Of a stretch of DNA of 38,275 nucleotides, positions 22,987 to 30,829 are shown piece by piece. Origin of the DNA: Bacteroides sp. UBA7335 (GTDB lineage: Bacteria; Bacteroidota; Bacteroidia; Bacteroidales; Bacteroidaceae); contig DKPL01000068.1 in assembly GCA_002471185.1 (NCBI GenBank), positions 1 to 38,275 on the forward strand, in the 5' to 3' direction. The position numbers and the translations under genes are program-made. Position 1 is the first letter of the stretch. Each line of letters opens with the position of its first letter. The notes beneath the pieces were generated by a model. It made no database searches. It saw only the letters and a list, made by a program, of their open reading frames with translations, and had not been told where the DNA came from.

Positions 22987-23139
22987 ATGAAAAGACGAAC
23001 TAATTTTTGGAAAATGAACAACCGCAAACAGCTTGTTGGGTGGTTGCTCGGAGCAGTGATTGTTGCTGCAAGTGGTGCAACAATCATATTCGAAGCCGGA
23101 AGAAGTTGTGGAGAGTTGCTTGCCGGTTGGCTTAAGTAG
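22987..23139 (+). CDS. Small membrane protein, 50 residues, unrecognised
   Basis: An open frame from ATG 22987 (2 bp after the XRE stop) to TAG 23137-23139. The N-terminus is strongly basic (MKRRTNFWKMNNRKQL). It is followed by one hydrophobic stretch, about 17-34 (VGWLLGAVIVAASGATII), and a short tail with one Cys (EAGRSCGELLAGWLK). This is a typical layout for a single-span inner-membrane peptide with the N-terminus inside. Tight spacing to the XRE gene and a strong terminator just downstream favour a real gene that ends the operon. No family is recognised. It might act as a membrane tether or partner for the XRE or DUF2975 proteins; that is inference. Confidence 0.7.
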   Translation: MKRRTNFWKMNNRKQLVGWLLGAVIVAASGATIIFEAGRSCGELLAGWLK

Positions 23140-23163
23140 TTTTCTTGATTTTATTGATTAATA

Positions 23164-23218
23164 AAAAACGCTTTCCCTGGTAAGTATCTTTAGCGAACTT
23201 ACCAGGGAAAGCGTTTTT
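23164..23218. terminator. Very strong bidirectional intrinsic terminator
   Basis: A perfect 22-bp stem (23164-23185 with 23197-23218; core ACGCTTTCCCTGGTAAGT) and 11-nt loop, flanked by A5 and T5. It ends the operon from 20584 on the plus strand and the sufE transcript on the minus strand. Confidence 0.95.
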
Positions 23219-23241
23219 ATATAGGGGTTAGATGGACTACT

Positions 23242-23661
23242 TTACTGTTTTGCTTTGTAGGCTAATGCATACATACGCATCTGTTTCACCATCGATACCA
23301 GGCCATTGCTGCGAGTGGGCGAAAGGTGCTCTTTCAGTCCAATCTTATCAATAAAGTAAAGGTCGGCATTCAATATCTCGTCTGGTGTATGTCCCGACAA
23401 TACTCGAATCAGTAGAGCGATGATGCCTTTCACAATTAGTGCATCGCTTTCTGCCTGAAAGATAATCTTACCCTCTTTTTCGTCGGCCTGAAGCCATACA
23501 CGGCTTTGGCAACCCTCAATCAGGTTTTGCTCTGTTTTATATTTTTCGTCAAGCGGCGCAAGCTCATTGCCCAAGTCGATAAGCATCTGGTATCGATCCA
23601 TCCAATCGTCGAAGTCGCTGAATTCAGCAATCACTTCGTCTTGTAATTCATTGATTGACAT
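23242..23661 (-). CDS. sufE: SufE-family cysteine desulfuration protein
   Basis: SufE accepts the persulfide from the cysteine desulfurase SufS and passes sulfur to the SufBCD scaffold during Fe-S cluster assembly in the cytosol. The 139-residue protein has the family motif EGCQSRVW with the sulfur-accepting Cys51, the same position as in the E. coli protein, and a normal SufE core (DKIGLKEHLSPTRSNGL). It follows the M28 lipoprotein gene by 29 bp on the same strand, so the two may be cotranscribed. No sufBCDS genes are nearby. Confidence 0.95.
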   Translation of the reverse strand: MSINELQDEVIAEFSDFDDWMDRYQMLIDLGNELAPLDEKYKTEQNLIEGCQSRVWLQADEKEGKIIFQAESDALIVKGIIALLIRVLSGHTPDEILNADLYFIDKIGLKEHLSPTRSNGLVSMVKQMRMYALAYKAKQ

Positions 23662-23690
23662 AATCTATCTTTGTTTATTGGTTCTACATA

Positions 23691-24692
23691 TTATTTTTCG
23701 TTATAGATAACCTCCATAACCGTTTGTCCTACAGCTCCTAGTGTTGCTGCATTGATGTTGTTCATATCATCCTTTACGGTGTGCCAATGGGGATCGAACT
23801 CCCATCCTTCGCCGGGGTTGTGTGGGATGATATCGATTGTTTTGATGCCCGCTATGCGATTAATAAATAGATGATCGTCGGTTGCACCTCCGCCATTTTC
23901 GTCGATGAAATAGTTGTTATAGCCCAAACGTTTGGCCGCATCCCACACTTTGCGATTGATGTCTTTGGCAAACTGCTCAGAGTAGTACTCACGATAAAAA
24001 GTTGGATTGTGTCCGCCTACCATATCAAGCAGAATACCAAAACGTGCATTATAATTGGGGGTGTGTGGATTGCGTGCCCAGTATTGTGCGCCCAAGCACC
24101 AAGCCTCTACATTAGAGTTGCCATTGTGTTTCTGATGTGTTCCATAATCTTCAGCATCAAGAAAAATAATATCTACTCCAAGGTTGGGCTGCTGTTGCTG
24201 TATCTGGCGAGCTATTTCGAGCAATACCCCCACACCGCTGGCACCATCATTGGCCCCTAGTATTGGGGTATAGTGATTTTTTGCATCCGGGTCATTGTCT
24301 GCCCAAGGGCGACTGTCCCAGTGTGCAAAGAGCGCAATGCGTTTTTTGTTTTCGGGCTGAAACGAGCCGATAATGTTGCGGGCTTTAAGCAATGTACCGT
24401 TGTAGGCTATCAGCTCAGCATTTTGGCTGGTGACTTTCGCCCCATAGTTTTCGAGTTGCTGCGCTAGGTAGTTGCCGCAGGCCACATGCTCTTTGCTATT
24501 GGGCACGCGAGGACCGAAATCGACTTGTGCCTTCACGAACTGATAAGCACTATCGGCATTAAATGATGGAACATTCACCGTTACTATCTCTTGCTGTGTA
24601 GCATCCGCTTTCTGGTTTTTGCTTCCGCCACAAGCCGTTGCAGTAGCCAGTAGCAATGCCCCAGATATCCATATCAAGTATTTACTATTCAT
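23691..24692 (-). CDS. M28-family lipoprotein, glutaminyl-peptide cyclotransferase-like
   Basis: A 333-residue lipoprotein with signal peptide and lipobox ATAC (Cys21), probably anchored at the periplasmic or outer membrane. The zinc-peptidase M28 fold shows LFAHWDSRPW (His124), GANDGASG (Asp149), LDAEDYG (Glu181-Asp182) and the C-terminal WHTVKDDMNNI. The W-H-T..DD end and single-zinc ligand set resemble glutaminyl cyclases, which convert N-terminal Gln to pyroglutamate, more than aminopeptidases. Many Bacteroidetes exported proteins start with Gln after signal cleavage, which gives such an enzyme substrates. I start at ATG 24692, since a -7 element (24720-24727) overlaps the longer frame. 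sufE follows. Confidence 0.85.
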   Translation of the reverse strand: MNSKYLIWISGALLLATATACGGSKNQKADATQQEIVTVNVPSFNADSAYQFVKAQVDFGPRVPNSKEHVACGNYLAQQLENYGAKVTSQNAELIAYNGTLLKARNIIGSFQPENKKRIALFAHWDSRPWADNDPDAKNHYTPILGANDGASGVGVLLEIARQIQQQQPNLGVDIIFLDAEDYGTHQKHNGNSNVEAWCLGAQYWARNPHTPNYNARFGILLDMVGGHNPTFYREYYSEQFAKDINRKVWDAAKRLGYNNYFIDENGGGATDDHLFINRIAGIKTIDIIPHNPGEGWEFDPHWHTVKDDMNNINAATLGAVGQTVMEVIYNEK

Positions 24693-24719
24693 CTCTGTAG
24701 AGTTATAATTTGATAACGG

Positions 24720-24727
24720 CAAAAGTA
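24720..24727 (-). promoter_or_regulatory. Promoter -7 element for the M28 lipoprotein gene
   Basis: The minus strand reads TACTTTTG (TAnnTTTG), 27 bp before ATG 24692. It rules out the longer ORF start at 24722. Confidence 0.6.
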
Positions 24728-24767
24728 ACTAAATTAGTGATAGCTTTTATTACCACTTGCCCAATAT

Positions 24768-25679
24768 TTAACATAAGAAGTTAAGCACTACCTCTTTGTC
24801 CGTTACCTTTAAAGAAACTTTAGCACCTTCAATCAGTGGCAAATTACTCACCACATGGCCTACGGGAAAGTTGAAACATATCGGATAATCATACTCCTTT
24901 ACCAAATCGGCCACTGCATTATATACATCTTTCCCCAATGAAAGGTCTTCATTGTACTCGGTAAACTGGCCGATAATTAACCCCGAAAGTCTGCTAAGCA
25001 CTCCACTCAGTTTCAGGTTATAGATCATTCGTTCTATGGCATGAGGCCTTTCGCCAACATCTTCTATAAAAAGTATAGTGCCCTCAGCCGGAATGTCGTA
25101 AGGTGTGGCACGCAAGCCGTAAAATACAGCCAGGTTTCCACCCCTAAGTATCCCTTCGGCATCTCCTTTATGGTTGAGCTTGTGTTTGGGACAGCTATAT
25201 GACGGCAATTCGCCAAAAAGAATATTTTTTAAGTAAACGGTGCAAGCATCCTCGGCACTCTCTACGGTGAGGTGACGTGCCATAGGTGCATGAAGCGATG
25301 CAAAACCGTTGGCTTGAATGGTATTGTGAAGGGCGGTAATGTCGCTAAACCCTATCAGCCACTTAGGCGACTGGTTGAAGACGGTAAAGTCTAACTTGTC
25401 TATCAGGTGCACAGCGCCATATCCACCTCGGCTGCAAAGTATAGCTTTCACCTTAGGATTGTTGAAAGCCTCTTGTAGGTCTTTCAAACGATGTTTGTCG
25501 CTACCGGCATATTTGCCAGCTGCACTACCGGCATGTTTGCCAATGGTAGCTTTTAATCCCCAGGACTCTAAACGTTTCTGGGCTCCTTTCAACAGCGATT
25601 TATCTATCTTGCTCGATGGGGAGAGAATGACCACTTCGTCTCCTTCGCTTAAATAGGGGGGGTAAATCAATGAGTCCAT
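24768..25679 (-). CDS. Murein tetrapeptide LD-carboxypeptidase (S66 family)
   Basis: LdcA-type enzymes cut the L-Lys/DAP-D-Ala bond of cytosolic murein tetrapeptides during peptidoglycan recycling. The 303-residue protein has the Ser-Glu-His set of family S66: nucleophile Ser112 in LIGFSDITAL, Glu206 in FIEDVGE and His275 in FPVGHVVSN, close to the spacing of the Pseudomonas enzyme. SRGGYGA precedes the nucleophile, as usual. I start at ATG 25679 (MDSLIYPPYL), 25 bp behind a -7 element; the longer frame crosses that promoter. No signal peptide is seen, which fits a cytosolic enzyme. It is monocistronic. Confidence 0.93.
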   Translation of the reverse strand: MDSLIYPPYLSEGDEVVILSPSSKIDKSLLKGAQKRLESWGLKATIGKHAGSAAGKYAGSDKHRLKDLQEAFNNPKVKAILCSRGGYGAVHLIDKLDFTVFNQSPKWLIGFSDITALHNTIQANGFASLHAPMARHLTVESAEDACTVYLKNILFGELPSYSCPKHKLNHKGDAEGILRGGNLAVFYGLRATPYDIPAEGTILFIEDVGERPHAIERMIYNLKLSGVLSRLSGLIIGQFTEYNEDLSLGKDVYNAVADLVKEYDYPICFNFPVGHVVSNLPLIEGAKVSLKVTDKEVVLNFLC

Positions 25680-25704
25680 AATTGTTTCTATTAATCGATA
25701 TCTG

Positions 25705-25712
25705 CAAATGTA
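25705..25712 (-). promoter_or_regulatory. Promoter -7 element for the LD-carboxypeptidase gene
   Basis: The minus strand reads TACATTTG (TAnnTTTG), 25 bp before the chosen ATG at 25679. No good -33 element is visible. Confidence 0.5.
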
Positions 25713-25859
25713 CACAAAATAATTGGCAGAACGTAAATAATAGATAGTCAATTGGGATATGCAAGCATTGACCTTATGGAGATACAACGATTGTGATATT
25801 GATTCGGAACTTTCTTTTTCTGTTGGGTGTTATTTATTCGCAATCTTCAAGAGCAAAAG

Positions 25860-25888
25860 TTGTTGTGATTAGCAAAATGTTACTTTTG
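25860..25888 (+). promoter_or_regulatory. Promoter of the ptb-buk operon
   Basis: A TTG (25860-25862) and TACTTTTG (25881-25888) are 18 bp apart. The ptb ATG is 72 bp downstream, giving a leader of about 65 nt with no recognised riboswitch. Confidence 0.55.
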
Positions 25889-25960
25889 TGGCTTATTTTT
25901 ATATGTATCACCGTATGAATATTCGAATGTTTTTCTGATATTTGCTAAAAATCTATCGTT

Positions 25961-26872
25961 ATGGAACCTATTAGAAATTTTGATCAACTGACAACTCACT
26001 TGAAAAATCTTCAGCGCCGCAAACGTATTGCAGTGGTCTGTGCCAATGACGCCAATACAGAATATGCCATAGCTCGTGCACTCGAAGAAGGTATCGCTGA
26101 GTTCCTGATGATTGGTGATTCTGCCATATTAGAGAAGTATCAAACGTTAAAGAAATATCCTCAATTCGTAAAGACCATTCATGTAGAAGATCCCGATGAG
26201 GCTGCTCGGGAGGCAGTTCGCATCGTGCGTGAGGGTGGGGCAGATATTCTGATGAAGGGAATTATCAATACAGACAATCTGCTTCGTGCTATTTTGGATA
26301 AGGAAAAAGGACTTTTGCCACCGGGCAAAGTGCTGACACATTTATCAATGATGCAAATACCTACCTATGACAAATTTTTATTCTTCTCGGATGCAGCCGT
26401 TATTCCTCGTCCCACTTTGCAACAACGCATCGAGATGATTACTTACGCTATTCAAGTTTGTCATGACTTTGGTATCAAGCAACCTAAAATAGCTCTAATA
26501 CACTGTACCGAAAAGGTTAGTGCTAAATTCCCTCACTCGTTAGATTACGTCAATATTGTAGAACTTTGCGAAGCCGGAGAATTTGGTGACACCATTATCG
26601 ACGGTCCGCTCGATGTACGTACTTCGTGCGAACCTGCCAGTGGCAATATTAAAGGCATTGTATCGCCCATCAATGGTGAGGCCGATGTTTTAATATTCCC
26701 CAATATCGAGTCGGCCAATACGTTTTATAAATCGGTAGCGCTTTTTGCCGGAGCCGATATGGCAGCTCTGCTTCAAGGACCTATTTGTCCGGTAGTATTG
26801 CCATCGCGTAGCGATACCGGATTATCAAAATATTATAGTATGGCTATGGCTTGTCTCACCTGTAAATCATAA
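25961..26872 (+). CDS. ptb: Phosphate butyryltransferase / phosphate acyltransferase
   Basis: Ptb exchanges CoA of butyryl-CoA (or a branched short acyl-CoA) for phosphate. The 303-residue protein belongs to the PTA_PTB family: RRKRIAVVCANDANTEYAIARA at the start, GADILMKGIINTDNLLRAILDKEKGLLP, LTHLSMMQIP, SDAAVIPRPTLQQR, and the closing FPNIESANTFYKS...AALLQGPICPVVLPSRSD. The length fits phosphotransbutyrylase rather than the longer Pta. It is followed 9 bp later by buk, so together they can make ATP from an acyl-CoA. Whether the physiological acid is butyrate, isobutyrate or isovalerate cannot be read from sequence. Confidence 0.93.
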   Translation: MEPIRNFDQLTTHLKNLQRRKRIAVVCANDANTEYAIARALEEGIAEFLMIGDSAILEKYQTLKKYPQFVKTIHVEDPDEAAREAVRIVREGGADILMKGIINTDNLLRAILDKEKGLLPPGKVLTHLSMMQIPTYDKFLFFSDAAVIPRPTLQQRIEMITYAIQVCHDFGIKQPKIALIHCTEKVSAKFPHSLDYVNIVELCEAGEFGDTIIDGPLDVRTSCEPASGNIKGIVSPINGEADVLIFPNIESANTFYKSVALFAGADMAALLQGPICPVVLPSRSDTGLSKYYSMAMACLTCKS

Positions 26873-26881
26873 CAAAGAAAT

Positions 26882-27943
26882 ATGAAGATATTAGCAATTA
26901 ATCCTGGTTCTACTTCCACCAAGATAGCGGTGTTTGAAGATGAAAAACCTTTGTTGGTTCGCAATATTCGCCACAATATTGAAGAGCTTGCAGCCTTTCC
27001 ACAAGTGATTGATCAGTTTGATTTTAGAAAACAGCTGGTGCTGGATGCGCTTCAAAAAGAAGGGATGCCATTTGAGTTTGATGCTATTGTTGGCAGAGGC
27101 GGACTGGTGAAGCCCATAGCAGGTGGGGTGTACGAAGTAAATGAAGCCATGCGAAATGATGTGCGTCATGCCATGCGTACCCATGCTTGCAACTTAGGTT
27201 GCTTGATAGCCGATGAACTGGCACGCATGCTTCCGGGGTGTAGGGCATTTATTGCCGATCCGGGAGTGGTAGATGAGATGGATGAACTTCAGCACATCAC
27301 AGGTTCACCTCTTATGCCTCGCATTACCATTTGGCATGCACTCAATCAGAAGGCTATAGCTCGACGCTTTGCTCGCGAAAACAATACGAAATACGAGAAC
27401 CTGAATCTGATAATCTGTCATTTGGGGGGCGGTATATCAATTGGTACTCACTGCAAAGGACGTGCCATTGATGTAAACAACGCTTTGGATGGCGAAGGAC
27501 CTTTCTCGCCTGAGAGAGCCGGAACTCTGCCTACAGGTCAGCTTATCGATCTCTGCTATAGTGGCAAGTTTACCAAGGATGAACTAAAAAAGCGTATATC
27601 GGGTCATGCTGGTTTGGCTGCCCATCTAGGTACTACAGACATGATGGTTATTGAGAAAATGATAGAGGAGGGTGATGCGCATGCCAAATTGGTAGTAGAT
27701 GCCATGATTTATCAAGTCGCAAAAGCTATAGGTGCAGCAGCAGTGCCTCTTTATGGTGATGTTGATGCCATTTTATTAACCGGAGGAATTGCTCGATCTG
27801 AGTACGTCATACCTCGTTTGAGCGCATACATTTCTTTCTTAGCTCCGGTGCACGTTTATCCTGGTGAAGATGAACTGGAGGCATTGGCACTAAATGCACT
27901 TGGTGCACTACGTGGTGATTTGCCATTGTCGGAATACAAATAA
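26882..27943 (+). CDS. buk: Butyrate kinase
   Basis: Buk transfers phosphate from the acyl-phosphate made by Ptb to ADP, giving the free acid and ATP. The 353-residue protein has the acetate/butyrate kinase family motifs: NPGSTSTKIAVF (7-18), GRGGLVKPI (71-79), the ASKHA signature HLGGGISIG (180-188) and LLTGGIARS near the C-terminus. Length and the GRGG motif fit butyrate kinase rather than acetate kinase. It is the second and last gene of the ptb-buk operon; its terminator overlaps the 3' end of the convergent DUF418 gene. Confidence 0.94.
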   Translation: MKILAINPGSTSTKIAVFEDEKPLLVRNIRHNIEELAAFPQVIDQFDFRKQLVLDALQKEGMPFEFDAIVGRGGLVKPIAGGVYEVNEAMRNDVRHAMRTHACNLGCLIADELARMLPGCRAFIADPGVVDEMDELQHITGSPLMPRITIWHALNQKAIARRFARENNTKYENLNLIICHLGGGISIGTHCKGRAIDVNNALDGEGPFSPERAGTLPTGQLIDLCYSGKFTKDELKKRISGHAGLAAHLGTTDMMVIEKMIEEGDAHAKLVVDAMIYQVAKAIGAAAVPLYGDVDAILLTGGIARSEYVIPRLSAYISFLAPVHVYPGEDELEALALNALGALRGDLPLSEYK

Positions 27944-27961
27944 AATAAATGTAATAACTAT

Positions 27962-27999
27962 AAAGGCTATCTGCGGAACTTCATCCAGGTAGCCTTTTT
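27962..27999 (+). terminator. buk terminator embedded in the DUF418 coding end
   Basis: AAAGGCTATCTG (27962-27973) pairs with CAGGTAGCCTTT (27986-27997) with one wobble, then a T-run to 27999. The stem encodes the last residues and stop of the minus-strand DUF418 gene. Confidence 0.8.
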
Positions 28000-29148
28000 C
28001 CATGCATACTCTAATGGGCCTTGCTTATGTTTGGTCAGCCAATATCTACTAAAAAACAATTGCACGGTGAATATGGCTAAAGCTATGAGCAAAGTAGCTG
28101 TAGAACCAGTTTTTTGATAAAGACCAAATCCAAACCCATAATAGATGCACACACCAATAATAGACTGTATAATGTAGTTGGTTAAACTCATGCGTCCGTA
28201 GGGAATAATGAACTTCTGAAAACGGTAGCCATGAATTTTGTTGAACCACAATAATGTGAATGCCGATACTAAAATAGAAGTAAAGGCAAAGTTGAATAAC
28301 GAAGAGAAAATCAGCGTAAATGGTATAGCCACAAACTTATTGTGGATATAGCTTTCGCCTAAGTTGTTGAGTAGGTAGAAAGGCATGATCATGATGAAAG
28401 AGTAGATCAATACCTGTTTCCAGAAACTTACTGACACCTCACTGCGTACAAAATACTTGCGACGTCCCAGTAGCATGCCAAACATAAAGAGAGCAGCCGC
28501 CTGGCATAAACGTCCATTTTCGATTTGCCAAATATTACTATATAGCTGACCAGTACCAATATTATTGACCAATACCTCCCAGAAGTTTCCGTTAGAGCAT
28601 ATTTCTGTTGATTTAATGGCAAATGGAAGATATAAGTTGGTTGGAAACATATAGCCGGGATGTGTCATTGCCACAAATACTTTTCCCCATTCAAAGGGTT
28701 GAAATATGAGCAATAGACCAAGGATGAAGACTGAACGGTCGCTCCATTTACAAATAGGGATTAAGCAAAGTCCCACGATTGAATAGAGCACCAATATATC
28801 TCCATCATAAAATAGAGCATGAAACTGACCAATAAGGAATAACAAAAGCATACGCCATGCAAAACGTCCACGAAAATCTACTCCTCGTTTCTCTGCATTT
28901 CTAAATTGAATGTAGAAACTAAAGCCGAAGAGAAGAGAGAATGCCGCATAGGCTTTGCCGGCAAACAGAAAGAATATAATGTCCCAAACTCCTTGGTCAA
29001 GCTTAGCAAGCCATTGCGGTAGGAATTCGGGAACATAATAGATATTGTAATGCTCCAAATTATGAATCAACACTATAGCCAATAATGCAAATCCTCGTAG
29101 AGAATCTACTACATCAAGTCGGTCTTTATTTTTTAGCACTAAATTCAT
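27967..29148 (-). CDS. DUF418 (YeiB-type) integral membrane protein
   Basis: A 393-residue protein with about nine to ten membrane segments. The N-terminus LDVVDSLRGFALLAIVLIHN has the 'D..RG.A' signature shared by DUF418 and acyltransferase-3-like proteins. The C-terminal GRMSLTNYIIQSI ... FSRYWLTKHKQGPLEYAWK is the DUF418 hallmark. Family members are thought to be related to transmembrane acyltransferases, but no substrate is established. It starts at ATG 29148, 47 bp after the mannose-1-phosphate guanylyltransferase stop on the same strand, so the pair may be an operon. Its last codons double as the buk terminator. Confidence 0.88.
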   Translation of the reverse strand: MNLVLKNKDRLDVVDSLRGFALLAIVLIHNLEHYNIYYVPEFLPQWLAKLDQGVWDIIFFLFAGKAYAAFSLLFGFSFYIQFRNAEKRGVDFRGRFAWRMLLLFLIGQFHALFYDGDILVLYSIVGLCLIPICKWSDRSVFILGLLLIFQPFEWGKVFVAMTHPGYMFPTNLYLPFAIKSTEICSNGNFWEVLVNNIGTGQLYSNIWQIENGRLCQAAALFMFGMLLGRRKYFVRSEVSVSFWKQVLIYSFIMIMPFYLLNNLGESYIHNKFVAIPFTLIFSSLFNFAFTSILVSAFTLLWFNKIHGYRFQKFIIPYGRMSLTNYIIQSIIGVCIYYGFGFGLYQKTGSTATLLIALAIFTVQLFFSRYWLTKHKQGPLEYAWKKATWMKFRR

Positions 29149-29195
29149 AGTCTATGATTCATATTTAGCATTGTTTCGATTGTTATAGTTGAGGC

Positions 29196-30275
29196 TTAAA
29201 TAAAGTCCTCCCCTAATTTTATCTGTGTATCGTTTACGTATTTGCGAATGGTATGTTCTTCGTCTTTGGGACAAATCAACAATACATTATCCGATTCGGC
29301 GATGAGGTATCCGTCTAATCCTTCGACTACTGCCAATTTGCCTTCGGGCATAGCAACAATATTGTTTTTACTATTATAAAGTAGTGAAGTTCCTTTCAAC
29401 GTTACATTGTTGTCCTCATCCTTATCCGACAATTCGTAAAGCGAACTCCATGTGCCAAGATCCGACCATCCAAAGTCACCCAAAGCCACATATACATTCT
29501 CCGCTTTTTCCATTATGCCAAAATCGATTGATACATTAGGACAAGTGGGGAATCGCTCTTCTATAAAGGCTTTCTCTTGTGAAGTGCCATATACACGTTC
29601 GTCAGCTAGTTTCGATGCTAGTTCCGGCAATAAATTCTCTCCAGCTTTGATAATGCTATTCACATTCCACATGAATAAGCCTGAGTTCCAATAAAACTCT
29701 CCACTTTCTACAAAGACTTTAGCCAATTCAAGCTCAGGTTTCTCTGTAAAAGTTTTCACTTTGTAAAAAGCATCGCCCATGTGCTCGTCAATCTGGATGT
29801 ATCCGTAGCCCGTTTCGGGACGATTCGGTTTAATACCCAAAGTTAGTAACTTGTCTGAGTGTGCTACAAAAGACAAACCATTGGTGATTGCCTCAAGAAA
29901 CTCACTTTCCTTTAATATCAGATGATCAGAAGGAGCAACTACAACATTTGCATTGGGGTTGAGTGCACGAATGTGATATGATGCCCATGCAATGCAAGGA
30001 GCCGTATTTCGGCGCGCAGGCTCTAATAGTATTTGGTCGTCTTTTAATTCGGGTAATTGTTCTTTTACTAAGTCAGCATAGATAGCATTGGTAACAATTA
30101 GTATATTTTCAGTCGGGATTATTTTATTAAACCGATCAAATGTTTGTTGAAGCAACGAACGTCCTGTACCAAAAAAATCGAGGAACTGTTTAGGTAATGT
30201 CTTACGGCTAAAAGGCCAGAAACGACTGCCAATGCCACCTCCCATTATGACACAATAGTTGTCTTTATTAAGCAT
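29196..30275 (-). CDS. Mannose-1-phosphate guanylyltransferase
   Basis: This enzyme makes GDP-mannose from GTP and mannose-1-phosphate, the donor for GDP-fucose, surface glycans and protein O-glycosylation in Bacteroidetes. The 359-residue protein has the nucleotidyltransferase signature GGGIGSRFWPFSRKTLPKQF (12-31), VVAPSDHLI, KTFTEKP, YWNSGLFMW and ALGDFGWSDLGTW. It lacks the C-terminal phosphomannose isomerase domain of bifunctional ManC/AlgA, so it is the monofunctional type. It starts at ATG 30275. The downstream DUF418 gene may be cotranscribed. There is no polysaccharide cluster around it. Confidence 0.94.
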   Translation of the reverse strand: MLNKDNYCVIMGGGIGSRFWPFSRKTLPKQFLDFFGTGRSLLQQTFDRFNKIIPTENILIVTNAIYADLVKEQLPELKDDQILLEPARRNTAPCIAWASYHIRALNPNANVVVAPSDHLILKESEFLEAITNGLSFVAHSDKLLTLGIKPNRPETGYGYIQIDEHMGDAFYKVKTFTEKPELELAKVFVESGEFYWNSGLFMWNVNSIIKAGENLLPELASKLADERVYGTSQEKAFIEERFPTCPNVSIDFGIMEKAENVYVALGDFGWSDLGTWSSLYELSDKDEDNNVTLKGTSLLYNSKNNIVAMPEGKLAVVEGLDGYLIAESDNVLLICPKDEEHTIRKYVNDTQIKLGEDFI

Positions 30276-30628
30276 GATGAGTTTTATTTATTAAAGTTTC
30301 TGCTAAATTAGTGGTTATTCTGTGAAAAATGAATTTTCTGCATCAAAAAATGTAACTCTTCTCTAAGAATGTTTTTTGTTATTACAGCTCTTTCTCAGCT
30401 TAAGTCGATGGCTGAATTATTTTTTAGATAAGGCAAACGATTTTATTTATAAGTGACTTGTTTGTAGTAGTTGTTATTAATTGTCCTAATATCAGATGTT
30501 TACGATTGTGTGTCCTAATCTAACGTTTTATGAGATAAAGAAAAAATGGATGGGTCGTGATATTTTTTAGATAAAACGTTTGGAAGTTTAGTAAAAAGCC
30601 GTATCTTTGCACCGCAATAAAACGCAAT
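30276..30628. other. 353-bp AT-rich intergenic region before tRNA-Leu
   Basis: No gene is seen. The right end holds the tRNA promoter. A 10-bp inverted repeat (AACGTTTTAT 30522-30531; ATAAAACGTT 30571-30580) has its right arm overlapping the -33 TTTG. The motif TGTCCTAAT occurs twice (near 30481 and 30511). The rest is featureless to me. Confidence 0.6.
30579..30609 (+). promoter_or_regulatory. Consensus Bacteroidetes promoter of tRNA-Leu
   Basis: TTTG (30579-30582), exactly 19 bp, then TATCTTTG (30602-30609). This is a perfect match to TTTG-N19-TAnnTTTG. Transcription would start about 30616, some 13 nt before the mature tRNA. Confidence 0.9.
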
Positions 30629-30712
30629 GCCCAGATGGCGGAATCGGTAGACGCGCTGGTCTCAAACACCAGTGGATTCACTTCCATCCCGGTTCGACCC
30701 CGGGTCTGGGTA
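30629..30712 (+). tRNA. tRNA-Leu (anticodon CAA)
   Basis: A complete class II cloverleaf of 84 nt. The acceptor stem GCCCAGA pairs with TCTGGGT (one G-U at the end). The anticodon stem CTGGT/ACCAG encloses loop CTCAAAC, giving anticodon CAA, which reads UUG. A long variable arm (TGGATTCACTTCCA) and a GGTTCGACCCC T-arm follow. The discriminator is A and CCA is not encoded. It has a perfect promoter and its own terminator, so it is a single-gene transcript. Confidence 0.97.
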
Positions 30713-30716
30713 CTTT

Positions 30717-30765
30717 AAAGTCCTTGTAAATAGCTAATAAAGCATTTACAAGGACTTTTCTTTTT
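30717..30765 (+). terminator. Intrinsic terminator of tRNA-Leu
   Basis: A perfect 15-bp stem (AAAGTCCTTGTAAAT 30717-30731; ATTTACAAGGACTTT 30744-30758), 12-nt loop, then TTTCTTTTT-like tail. Confidence 0.92.
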
Positions 30766-30829
30766 GGGGAGTAACATTTGAGTAGATGGTTTCGGATCAT
30801 ACCGAGGATCATACTGAAATCCTGAGGGA

